Part shown: positions 53,190 through 62,500 of the stretch, piece by piece
Layout: every line of letters begins with the position of its first letter
How positions within the stretch are numbered: the first letter of the stretch is position 1
From: Planctomycetes bacterium syqfu
GTDB lineage: Bacteria; Planctomycetota; Phycisphaerae; Phycisphaerales; Phycisphaeraceae
Length of the DNA: 64,000 bases
NCBI GenBank assembly: GCA_020974905.1
Contig: CP087563.1
Location: forward strand, 2,914,001 to 2,978,000
Reading direction: 5' to 3'
Position numbers and translations under genes: made by a program
Notes under the pieces: generated by a model
Told to the model about the DNA's origin: nothing
The model's input: only the letters and a program-made list of their open reading frames with translations
Database searches by the model: none

Positions 53190-53949
53190 CCACCCCAGTA
53201 AAAATCAGTGATCCAAACCAAACAAATTGCGACAGCAACTGATATCACCAAACCACCGATGAATACTGGAATCTCGGCCAGCACAACGCCTAGATCCCAG
53301 TGCCAAAAACGGTGCCAAGAAAACCACCCCGGTGCCAGAAATGGTGCCAAACGGCAGTCTGGGATAGGCGTTTTCTGTCAATTGCTGACAAAAGAACTGC
53401 ACCCCGGAAACCAATACAATTCCCCCTAACTCTCGCCCCATGCGCAAAATAAACAACGGCTGACAGTTGCTGTCAGCCGTTGGCAAAGAGCGGGTGAACG
53501 GACTCGAACCGTCGACAATCACGTTGGCAACGGGGTGTTGTGGGTTGCAAGTGGCGATTTGTTCGATAGTTATATGGCGCACACAAAACGGGGCCGGATT
53601 CGGTGACATAGGGACGTTTTACGTAAAGAACTGTGCCAAAAGGTGTTGCGAATATTGACCCACAGTGCCGATCCTCCCTGGTTTGACCCCATGGCCACGA
53701 CGTTGGGCCGTGTGGCGTTCGGGAGGAGAGGGGTGGCCACGGATACAACCAAGCGTCCGGTACGCCCGTGTGGCGACGTGACGTCTGAAGCCCAATCGCC
53801 TCTGACAAAACCCTTCTCAACAATTCCCCAACCCCACCTGATGGCTCGCTATTGGGGGTTTTGTCAGTTTTGATAACATCTCCATATCCACATACACCTG
53901 TATCCGTGTTCAACTTCTCTACGTCGATAGCGATGTCGTTAATTTTTAA
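53190..53949. other. Intergenic region with tRNA-Gly repeat copy 2, no gene seen
   Basis: This 760-nt gap contains the second tRNA-Gly half (53447-53528). Left of it are GGTGCCA-type repeats (GTGCCAAAAACGGTGCCAAG, CCGGTGCCAGAAATGGTGCC). Right of it is a GC-rich stretch with no convincing coding frame. It looks like the debris of several insertions next to the ISL3 element. Confidence 0.5.
53447..53528 (-). repeat. tRNA-Gly(GCC) 3' half plus terminator, copy 2
   Basis: The same 82-bp unit as at 47407-47488, in the same orientation, with two differences (T/G in the hairpin loop and T/G before CAAAG). This copy extends to the full anticodon loop TTGCCAA but loses the 5' stem: the bases before CG no longer pair with CGTGA. 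The 3' acceptor CACCCGC, T-arm and terminator hairpin are intact. No CCA end is encoded. Confidence 0.85.
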
Positions 53950-55491
53950 GGTTCTTCCGCAGAATTTGTGGATGGGATATAGCAGGGGCTCTGCCTCTTG
54001 CCCCGGCCTCCGGCGGCCCCGGGAAGGGTTGGATGGCGGCTGGTTGAGGATCCGGCGCTGGTTGGCAACTGCTTGGCGTTAGACGCTGAGCAACTGGCAT
54101 GCAGCAGGTGGGGTTGAATCAAACGCATCGCTGGCGCATGGTGTTTGTTGATTAGATTCAAATGCCATGGAGAACCAGCGATGCTACTGAAGACTTTGCT
54201 CAATCGGGTCCATCCTGTCAAGGGGTTTGTGTATGTTCAGGATCAAATGGTTGACGACCCGGATCGTCTCAACGGGGTGCGGATTGAGACAACGCTGCGG
54301 GCGCGGCGTGGCTGTCGCGGTTATTGCTCGGGCTGTGGACAACGCGGACGGACGTATGACACGTTGCCGACGCGGCGGTTTGACTTCATCCCTTTGTGGG
54401 GGATGGCGGTGATGCTGCTCTATGCCCCGCGCCGAATTGACTGCTCGCGTTGTGGCACGCCGAAGGTGGAGATGTTGCCCTGGTGCGTGGAGGGGGTTCC
54501 GGGGGCGGGCAGCAAGAGTCCGATGACGCGGGCGTTGACGGTGTTCCTGGCGACGTGGGCCAAGCGCTTGAGCTGGCAGGAGACGTCTCGTTGCTTTGGC
54601 GTCTCGTGGGACAGTGTGTATCGCGCGGTGAAGTCGGTGGTGCAATTCGGCTTAAATCACCGGGATTTAACAGGTATTTCTGTCATCGGCGTCGACGAAG
54701 TGGCGTACAAAAAAGGGCATCGCTACGTGACACTGGTGTACCAATTAGATGAAGGTTGCCGCCGCCTGCTGCATGTGTGTGAAGGTCGCAGTGCCAAAAG
54801 TCTGCTCTCGTTTTTTGTGATGCTGCGGCGTGAAGGCCGACGCGCGGGCACAAACTTCGTCGGTTCGATCCGCTATGTTTGTTCGGATATGTGGCGGGCC
54901 TACTTGAAAGTGATCGCCAAAAAACTCCCGGAGGCTGTGCATATATTGGATCGCTACCACATCGTGGCAAATCTCAACAAAGCCTTGGATCAGGTGCGTG
55001 CCGCCGAGGCCAAAAAGTTGCAGGCCCAAGATTGGGACGTGCTCAAAGGTTCGCGTTGGTTGCTCTTGCGTCGCCGCAAACGGCTCGATGGCAAGCAGCG
55101 TTGGAAGCTTCACGAGATTCTCAAGTGGAATCTCAAAACGGTGCGTGCCTACATTCTGGTGCAGTCGTTTGATGGGCTGTGGGAGTACAAGCGTCCCAGC
55201 GCTGCGCGGAAGTTTTTGCGGACGTGGTGCAGTGGGGCGATGCGCAGTCGGATCGAACCAATCAAGCGCGTGGCTCGAAGTCTGCGCGAGCATGAGCCGC
55301 TGATCATCAACTGGTTTATCGCCAAAAAGCAGTACAACTCAGGCATCGTCGAAGGCCTGAACAACCGCGTGAAACTGCGTACGAGAAAAGCTTATGGCAT
55401 GCGAACGTATGATGCCCTGCAAGTGACGCTGTATCACGAACTTGGAAAACTACCTGAACCGATAGTCATCCACAGATTCTGCTGAGGAGGC
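53950..55491 (+). mobile_element. ISL3-family insertion sequence
   Basis: 1542 bp, bounded by imperfect inverted ends: GGTTCTTCCGCAGAATTTG at the left and, as reverse complement of the right end, GCCTCCTCAGCAGAATCTG, with GTGGATG following both. One transposase gene fills the interior. ATTTTT lies next to both ends, but the 8-bp flanks (ATTTTTAA and ATTTTTCT) are not identical, so a clean target duplication is not shown. Confidence 0.85.
54181..55485 (+). CDS. ISL3-family transposase
   Basis: I start at the ATG 54181-54183 behind GGAGAACCAGCG, giving 434 residues. It has the N-terminal zinc ribbon 'GCRGYCSGCGQRGRTYDTL' and 'APRRIDCSRCGTPKVEMLPW', the HTH 'LSWQETSRCFGVSWDSVYRAV', and the DDE domain: 'ISVIGVDEVAYKKGHRYVTLVYQLD' (first Asp), 'IRYVCSDMWRAYLKVIAKKLPEAVHILDRYHIVANLNKALDQVR' (second Asp) and 'QYNSGIVEGLNNRVKLRTRKAYGMRTYD' (Glu). 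Nothing is missing, so the element may be active. It is much GC-richer than its surroundings. Confidence 0.95.
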   Translation: MLLKTLLNRVHPVKGFVYVQDQMVDDPDRLNGVRIETTLRARRGCRGYCSGCGQRGRTYDTLPTRRFDFIPLWGMAVMLLYAPRRIDCSRCGTPKVEMLPWCVEGVPGAGSKSPMTRALTVFLATWAKRLSWQETSRCFGVSWDSVYRAVKSVVQFGLNHRDLTGISVIGVDEVAYKKGHRYVTLVYQLDEGCRRLLHVCEGRSAKSLLSFFVMLRREGRRAGTNFVGSIRYVCSDMWRAYLKVIAKKLPEAVHILDRYHIVANLNKALDQVRAAEAKKLQAQDWDVLKGSRWLLLRRRKRLDGKQRWKLHEILKWNLKTVRAYILVQSFDGLWEYKRPSAARKFLRTWCSGAMRSRIEPIKRVARSLREHEPLIINWFIAKKQYNSGIVEGLNNRVKLRTRKAYGMRTYDALQVTLYHELGKLPEPIVIHRFC

Positions 55492-55497
55492 ATTTTT

Positions 55498-55713
55498 CTA
55501 CCTGCCTATTCACCGAATCTGAATCTGATCGAACGTCTGTGGAAATACTTTCGCAAGACGGTTTTACACAATCAATACTATGAAAAGTTCAGCGAATATA
55601 CTCAGGCAGCCAAATCTTTTTTCAAGAATATCAAATCACACCGCAAAAAACTCAAAACGCTACTCACTGAAAACTTCCACCTGTGCCCTGCGCAGGTAGG
55701 ACATTCTCATTGA
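55498..55713 (+). pseudogene. IS630-family transposase, C-terminal fragment
   Basis: The frame reads LPAYSPNLNLIERLWKYFRK, then TVLHNQYYEKFSEYTQAAKS, FFKNIKSHRKKLKTLLTENF and ends with a stop at 55711-55713. 'LPAYSPNLNLIERLWKYF' is the last catalytic segment (with the final acidic residue) of IS630/Tc1 transposases. The rest of the gene is missing: the fragment begins within 10 nt of the ISL3 right end, and the sequence left of ISL3 does not continue it. Confidence 0.85.
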
Positions 55714-55918
55714 CGATGGGTATAATATTTATATTTGTGTTTTATCGGCAACAACAATTCGCAGTACCGCTACAAACGGCACAAACAAACGCTAGAAAAA
55801 TCACTTTTATACTGTGAACCACTTTAATACTTCTTATCATAGTATAAATTGTATTACAACATAAAAAAATATTGGCATAACTATCAATTGTTATTCATAT
55901 CGATTAACCAATATGGAC

Positions 55919-58900
55919 TTAATCTACTCGGGTCACAATACGATCAAAAGATATTGAACTCTGCAATTCATTTAAAACGTTATTGCCGACAATTAAATGG
56001 GTGTATGCCAATGTCCATGCCGACCAGTCAACGTGGTGATCCCAGTTTTCAAACAATAACAAATCCTGCCCGCTGGCAGATTTGTGAAGGTACACTTTTT
56101 CCACGGCATTCCTGTTGTAAACCGCAATCAATTGATCGCCAGCCTCTGGAGCATATCCATCTCGTTCATTTTTCATTATTACTTTTGAATATAAAACTGA
56201 TGTTGCATTTTTACTTGAAAGCATGAAATACACACCACCATTGCTATATCTATGCACATGTACGCAGAGAAAGCGGTGGCTATTGTAAGACCATTCTTTT
56301 TCTGTATTTGTCGAATCACAGAGAACCATCTTGATATATGGTTTTGATGTCGTTTCAGTATAAGGTCGATTGGATGTAAATGGTCCTCCAAAAGTTAGAG
56401 CCTGTGTAATTCGCTTTGTTGATGCAGAAGCGGGTGAAATACTTGTTAAATCCTGCGACAAATTTATACCTGAGCTTTTTGTCGGTGTATTGGAAGATAC
56501 AACCGTTAAACAACTGCCGCTTTGAATTATTTCAGCTTCTGTAGTATTATACGATTTACCCGCAGACCAGCTATTCGGCAGTGAACTACTATTGAACTCA
56601 TAATTCGTAAAATCTTCATCACAGTCATAGTGATCAGGAACCATAATATCAAGAATTTCCGATTCCGTAAGCGCCCTGGAATAAACACGTACATCATCAA
56701 TCATCCCCTTAAACTTAAATTCGGAAGTATCACTTCGTTTTCCGATACAAAAAATACTTGCTGCGTTAGGAACATACGATTTAGACCATGGTCCAGTAAC
56801 CCTTACACCATTAACAAAAAGGCATACATTGCCTGTAGTAGCATCATATGTTGCTGCTAAATGCGTCCATCTATTTGGCACAACAGGCATATCAACTGGC
56901 GAGCCAATGTATTCCCAACCACTACCTTTAGCTAGCACTAAATACCAACGAAATACACTTGTATTATTAATAATCATTAGCCTGTACCCACCAGACATAC
57001 CTGATGAGGATGATATTATAGCCCTTTTAGTCAGGGGTTTTTCCGGACAAACCCATGCTGTAATTGCAAAACTTGCCCCATTGAGGTTTACATTATATGG
57101 CACTTGAACACCATCATTAATACCATTAAAAGCCATTGCAGAGCCAATTCTTCCTTTTTTTTGCTTTGGCGAACCTACAATTGTCCCTTTGTTATTGTAT
57201 TTTGTATGATCCAAAACCAGCTTACCAACGCGTTGATTTAGTGGCCACCACCCACAAAGATCAGAATTAAGATCGACGTATTCATATGCCCCCATATCCG
57301 GAAAACTCCCAGATGGACGTATAACACCTTGCATATCCCATGGAACATCGTTCTTGAGGACGCCATTTAGCATCAGATTCTCTTGAGAAACACATGACGA
57401 ATGATCAATTGCCGTTGAACTTTGCTGCAATTGAAAACTAGCTTTTTCTTTGTCCACATTATTGGGATCACGAAAATCTGCCACTACAGCAGAAAGATTA
57501 TTGGAATACGGAAAATATGAAGTATGATAGTTGATATATTGTCCCAGGTTATTGGAATAAACATTGGCTGAGTTACAGATGGAAGATATATACAGATCCG
57601 GCTTACTCAATGATACATCATAATTATTAAACATGGTATTATGAAACGCATCGATTTGTTGCTGATATAAATCAACTCCCGGATACCCTCCCACAACGAT
57701 CCCTCTGTCCTGATTCAAGTAACAGACATTTCCATAACACGTTGCACCGGCGCCTTGCAAACTGATTCCGACGCCTGAAGTATATGTCGTGTCGACTTTT
57801 GAAAAATCATGAATAAGATTATATCGAATAACATGGCCACGATGACTATAGGGAAGGTAAGCCGGCTGATCCCCCTGACTTAAGGTATGAGTAGGACCAT
57901 TTCGAATTCCCTCTACATGGATCCCGCCATTGCCACCAACATCGCAGATTCCGTCATGAACATGGTTATACTCGCAGATAGAATTAAAAGTCTCGCTTTT
58001 TATATTAATACCTTCAGCCTTAGTCTCGTAAATTTCATTTCCTATTACAAAGATATTTCTTGAATTATCGGGAAATGTTGACCTGTACGATTCAGTATAG
58101 CCACCTTGTCCAATATAAATACCTTCGCCATATGAATAACCTGAACCATTACAGTATGTGTCATAAATCTCGTTATTCAGAATATAAATATTCTCACTAG
58201 GTATGGTGTACACAGCCCCCTGGGGGTCCAACTCGTTTTGATCGACACCTTGGGCAGCTTTTCCAATTTTCAAACCAACAATACCAACATGATGCAACAT
58301 GCAGTTCTGCAAAACACAATTTTTACAACTTTTGATCGCTGCCCCGTAGTTAATCACTGACGTGGAACCCACGACTTCAAAACCATCAACTATGACCCAC
58401 TCACATCCCAGAAGTCGGATGCCATTTTGACTACCGACAGGCACGCTGGTAAAGCGGACATTTTTGCCTGGCTCAGCCATTACTGTAATTGGTGCATCAG
58501 CTGTTCCACACAGATAACGAATATCGATACCGATATAATCCCCTTCCTTGTACATGATAGTATCGCCAGGCTGCACCAAAGTCAGTGCATGAGCAATTGT
58601 CGTCGGCAGTGCATAGGTACCTGGATTTGTCGACAAGCCACTGGTTGACACTACAAACCGTGTACTTATGTGGTTTAAATACAGATCATCCAGCTTGTAA
58701 ACAAGTGGCGAAGAAATTGCATTATTGTCTTGCAAGATAATTTGAGGATAGGTTTGATCCACCAGTGAACTAACAAAGGGAAAGCAACTTGATCCATCTG
58801 AAGAAATCTGGACGACATTATCAGCCACCAACGTAAACTCATTGGTCGCATAATTGATTGTTCCCTTAATATTGATATATCTTCCAGAATTGTCTTCGGC

Positions 58901-59431
58901 AAAAGAAAAATTGTTACCTAGCTTATCTTTCACATTTACCGCTGTTGATGTGTTGGAATGGTAAAACTCGAACGTACCATTTCGTCTTACTACCAACCTT
59001 AACGCAATTTTATCAGTGCTGTTCTGTCCTAAAATCATTGTAAACAGTTCATTGGAGTCAAGTTCACTTGTACTGTTTAAACAGAATCTAAGGTGATAAC
59101 TCAACTCTGAACTGTCAGATAAAAATCTTCCGCCAAGATCATCGTTGGAATAACTTGTCAGATATTGATAAACACAAGGTGTATTGTTTGTACGAGTTGA
59201 ATTTTGAATCCCATAATCGCTGGTAACATCACCAGCAGAGGAATTAACCTTCAATGCAGCATCAGTCCCCTGCAATTGAATCCATTGTGTCCCAGAAGAA
59301 GGTTGCCCGTCTAAAGAACCAGAATTGTAGCCCTCGGTCGTTTCAAAACCAATCTCACGTGCTGATAGCGAGCAACATAGAAAAGTCCAACATAACAATG
59401 TTAAAGAAATTATAAAGTGCATCTGTCGCAT
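55919..59431 (-). CDS. Large secreted protein with parallel beta-helix and LamG domain
   Basis: The 1170-residue product has a signal peptide (MRQMHFIISLTLLCWTFLCC, SLSARE). Residues about 25-250 are a beta module. About 260-720 form a right-handed beta-helix ('RFVVSTSGLSTNPGTYALPTTIAHALTLVQPGDTIMYKEGDY', 'NIYILNNEIYDTYCNGSG', 'NIFVIGNEIYETKAEGINIKSETFNSICEYNHVHDG', 'GVGISLQGAGATCYGNVCY'), the DUF1565/pectate-lyase-like layout. About 740-930 form a LamG lectin-like domain ('GWWPLNQ', 'AITAWVCPE', 'FKGMIDDVRVYSRALTESEI'). The end is another beta module. The ATG follows GAAGGGCAATTAA. It probably binds or cleaves an extracellular polysaccharide, perhaps as a lyase. Confidence 0.85.
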   Translation of the reverse strand: MRQMHFIISLTLLCWTFLCCSLSAREIGFETTEGYNSGSLDGQPSSGTQWIQLQGTDAALKVNSSAGDVTSDYGIQNSTRTNNTPCVYQYLTSYSNDDLGGRFLSDSSELSYHLRFCLNSTSELDSNELFTMILGQNSTDKIALRLVVRRNGTFEFYHSNTSTAVNVKDKLGNNFSFAEDNSGRYINIKGTINYATNEFTLVADNVVQISSDGSSCFPFVSSLVDQTYPQIILQDNNAISSPLVYKLDDLYLNHISTRFVVSTSGLSTNPGTYALPTTIAHALTLVQPGDTIMYKEGDYIGIDIRYLCGTADAPITVMAEPGKNVRFTSVPVGSQNGIRLLGCEWVIVDGFEVVGSTSVINYGAAIKSCKNCVLQNCMLHHVGIVGLKIGKAAQGVDQNELDPQGAVYTIPSENIYILNNEIYDTYCNGSGYSYGEGIYIGQGGYTESYRSTFPDNSRNIFVIGNEIYETKAEGINIKSETFNSICEYNHVHDGICDVGGNGGIHVEGIRNGPTHTLSQGDQPAYLPYSHRGHVIRYNLIHDFSKVDTTYTSGVGISLQGAGATCYGNVCYLNQDRGIVVGGYPGVDLYQQQIDAFHNTMFNNYDVSLSKPDLYISSICNSANVYSNNLGQYINYHTSYFPYSNNLSAVVADFRDPNNVDKEKASFQLQQSSTAIDHSSCVSQENLMLNGVLKNDVPWDMQGVIRPSGSFPDMGAYEYVDLNSDLCGWWPLNQRVGKLVLDHTKYNNKGTIVGSPKQKKGRIGSAMAFNGINDGVQVPYNVNLNGASFAITAWVCPEKPLTKRAIISSSSGMSGGYRLMIINNTSVFRWYLVLAKGSGWEYIGSPVDMPVVPNRWTHLAATYDATTGNVCLFVNGVRVTGPWSKSYVPNAASIFCIGKRSDTSEFKFKGMIDDVRVYSRALTESEILDIMVPDHYDCDEDFTNYEFNSSSLPNSWSAGKSYNTTEAEIIQSGSCLTVVSSNTPTKSSGINLSQDLTSISPASASTKRITQALTFGGPFTSNRPYTETTSKPYIKMVLCDSTNTEKEWSYNSHRFLCVHVHRYSNGGVYFMLSSKNATSVLYSKVIMKNERDGYAPEAGDQLIAVYNRNAVEKVYLHKSASGQDLLLFENWDHHVDWSAWTLAYTHLIVGNNVLNELQSSISFDRIVTRVD

Positions 59432-59572
59432 TTAATTGCCCTTCACTGTATGGACTTGTAGAACAGTCACTCATCAGCAATACTGATATTTTTTTTCGAG
59501 TAACATCTATTTGTTCATCAATCTGACTTCATCCTGCCAACACTTTCCTCACTGTCAATATAACAAGATGTG

Positions 59573-62500
59573 TTACCATCTATAATAGCGGTAAGGGTCA
59601 TCACCCAATACAAAATCCGTACGGTAGTCGGGATCGTAATGACCATGTGCCTCAGGTAGACCATCCAGTCGAATATTCATATTATTATTCACGGGGCTGA
59701 AGCCGCCTTTACCAAAATTGTCAAATACTCGTACAGCTAAGACTTGGGGCTGATCCGTGCGTACCAACGAGGCAGGGATACGATAACGACGCTGTAATGA
59801 CCATGCACGTGGTGTTTTACTGTTAGTATGTCCAACTTGCTGACCATTGAAGTAGGTCGTATCGTAATCATCAATGATGCCAAGATCCAGGATTAGATCA
59901 TGGCCATGCCAATTCTCCGGTAAGGTCAACTGCTTGCGATACCAAATCACACCGTCAAAATTACTCATCTTTTTATTGATATTTTCCAGGTAACCTGGCA
60001 GTTTTGTTTGTTTCCAGGATTGTGCCTCATTCAATAATGGCATGGCCCACCCATTTTGATAACCGGTATTTCCCGGATCTTTCGCAACCCGTTTGGCTGA
60101 TGCCGCTTCTGGAACCCTGCACTCAACACGGTAAGACCAAGAACCATCAAGGTTAATTGGAGCTGCGGGGTCGACGTACCATTCAAAAAGTTGATCTGCT
60201 GGCAGTAACCGGCCGTTCATATTGGTGATCAGTTGGTTAACAGTCCGCTGGTTGTGCCATAGGGTACGACGCATATAACTGTACTTTTTGACATCCATTT
60301 GTCTGCCCATGAGCATCAGAAATACTGCACGCCCCTGGCCAACTATATAGCGTCCGAGCAGTCCATTGGCAGCAATTGCTCCTTTCGGATCATTAGCCGC
60401 AGAAGAAGCGAGTAATGGCAACTGCAAATTCCCTCGCAAATGCAAATCAGCAACTGATAACCCTTCACAAACCGGCCAATGGGGTAAAGTGGCTGTCTTA
60501 CCATATGTTATATTTTTGGCGTTAAAGCCTAAGGGTAAATGCTCGGGGACATGTTCACCTGGAATAAAAAGAATCTGTCCTCCGCTACGTAGAAAACTGA
60601 GTATGGCATCTTGATTATCAAATGTCCCCAGTTCGATGATCACCATCGCAGGTTCCACAGGCAGGTGATCGATCTTTTGGTAATCCACATGGCAACGTTT
60701 CAGAAATTCTTCGCTCCAATCCGTGCCTATGTAATAGGTTGGCAAATTGTTCTGCTTCTGGCGAGGTTGTGCTGCAAAAGCAAGCAATCGATTAAGCAAT
60801 CCTTGTGCGACGGGATCAACTTCAGTTCTGTCGATTACATCCAAGGTACACCAGATAAAGAGCCCCTGATTGAATCGCCGCATCATTAACGGGGTGTAGG
60901 CCAGGTCAAATTCACCTTGAAGAATCGGTGTCCAACCGCCATAGTGAGGTATTTCAATCATCGCACTACAGACACTACCATCATTGCCCCATCGCCAGCC
61001 ATGGCTCGTATCCTTGGCCCATTGCTGTGTACTGGTATTTTCAGTTTGCGATATAAGTTGCCCTTTACCAGTCCAATCACGTAAATCTTCAGTATCCAAT
61101 CCCTTCACGATGGGATGTTGTGGATTCACAGGAAATAATCGTCGTGAGACATGATGAGCGATTCGGAAACCTGCATTGTTTTCCAACCAACTCCGATCCT
61201 GTCCCATCGCAATAATTGCCCCACCGGCCTGTAGATAATTCTGAATTTTTTCAGATAAGTTGGGAATTCTTTGCACCTTGACATCCAGTGCATGCTGACC
61301 AAGAATTAGAATCTCACTACCATGCGGTTGGCCATCCCAGTCAATGGCCTGAACGCCAAGTTCGTGTAATGCCTGACGTGTTTTACCTGTCGAATCAAGC
61401 AATTGGACATATTTGATTTCATGATTCTTTGTATTGACAACGGGATAAGTTCGATAAATAAAATGGTCCGTGTGTGTCACATTCCCGATGTTTGCGGTCA
61501 ATTCAATTGTGCCCGATGTTTTAGTGGCGACTTGAGGTAAGTGAAAATCAAAAGGCTCGAAGCTGATCTGCCCGACGGATAATTCTCCGGCATGTTTCCC
61601 GGAGGCAATCAACTTATCCCCCAACTGTGACTTCCATGTGTATGTGTAGGTTTGGGGTTTACGGGTATCATTGATCAGAACGATGCGTTTTTCGACTTTT
61701 TGTCCTGCAAAAAAATGATGATGCTTGTTTGTAAACGAGTCTCCCCCACCGGCAATCCAAGCGAGTGTTGGGCTGTTACCAGATGTCAGTGCTTCGCCCA
61801 AAGGGAGCTTGGGACGACCACCAGGAAGCAGGTTATAATAAAGCCATTGCGGAACCTGCTTCTGATAACATCCAAGTTGACCTGGGGCAAATGGTGGCAT
61901 GTCCACCGGATCAGATGGGGTGCGACTCTTCCAACTGCTGCCATCGCTCCAGGGAATCATTCCGCCGGAGATGCCCCAAGTACGCCAACTCCGCCAAGTG
62001 TGTTTTGTAAAAAGTGAGAGTATCTCCTGAAATGCAGGCTCATGCTCAATCACTTCGTTGGCATGCCATCTCTTGAAAACAAAATCATGCAGATAGCGGT
62101 CAGTCAGTTCCTGACGGTAGCCAGACGTTTCCATACCATAAGCTTTGGGGCCAAGGTAAATCGCAGCGTATTCTGTCAAAAAAGGTTCGGTTGCACTTGC
62201 CTTAACATAATTGCTGCGACCACGTAACAATGTGGTGTACAATGGCAACCCAAACTCAACAACCATATATGGTTTATCACCATGCACCGACCAGTCACTT
62301 AACCAGTTCTCACGTTCCTGTAACGGGATCATGTTCAGATAACAATTGGTAGTCTGGTAATCACCGACATTTCCACCAGAGTGCGAGGTGACAGGGCGGG
62401 TCGGATCCATAGCATGAATCATGTCGACGGCCTGATAAGCTGGCTTGACGCGATGTTGGTAGACAGGACTGCCGGAGAGAAATTCTGATTGTCCGATGCG

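Noticed and set aside
53108-53350. Minus-strand frame with a hydrophobic stretch
   Set aside because: It overlaps the 3' end of the nucleoside hydrolase gene, has no ribosome site and is probably a chance frame.
53473-53913. A 146-codon minus-strand frame
   Set aside because: It is composed of the tRNA-Gly repeat and GC-rich spacer; codon pattern and motifs do not support a protein.
53942-55499. Exact 8-bp target duplication around ISL3
   Set aside because: The flanks ATTTTTAA and ATTTTTCT share only the first six bases.
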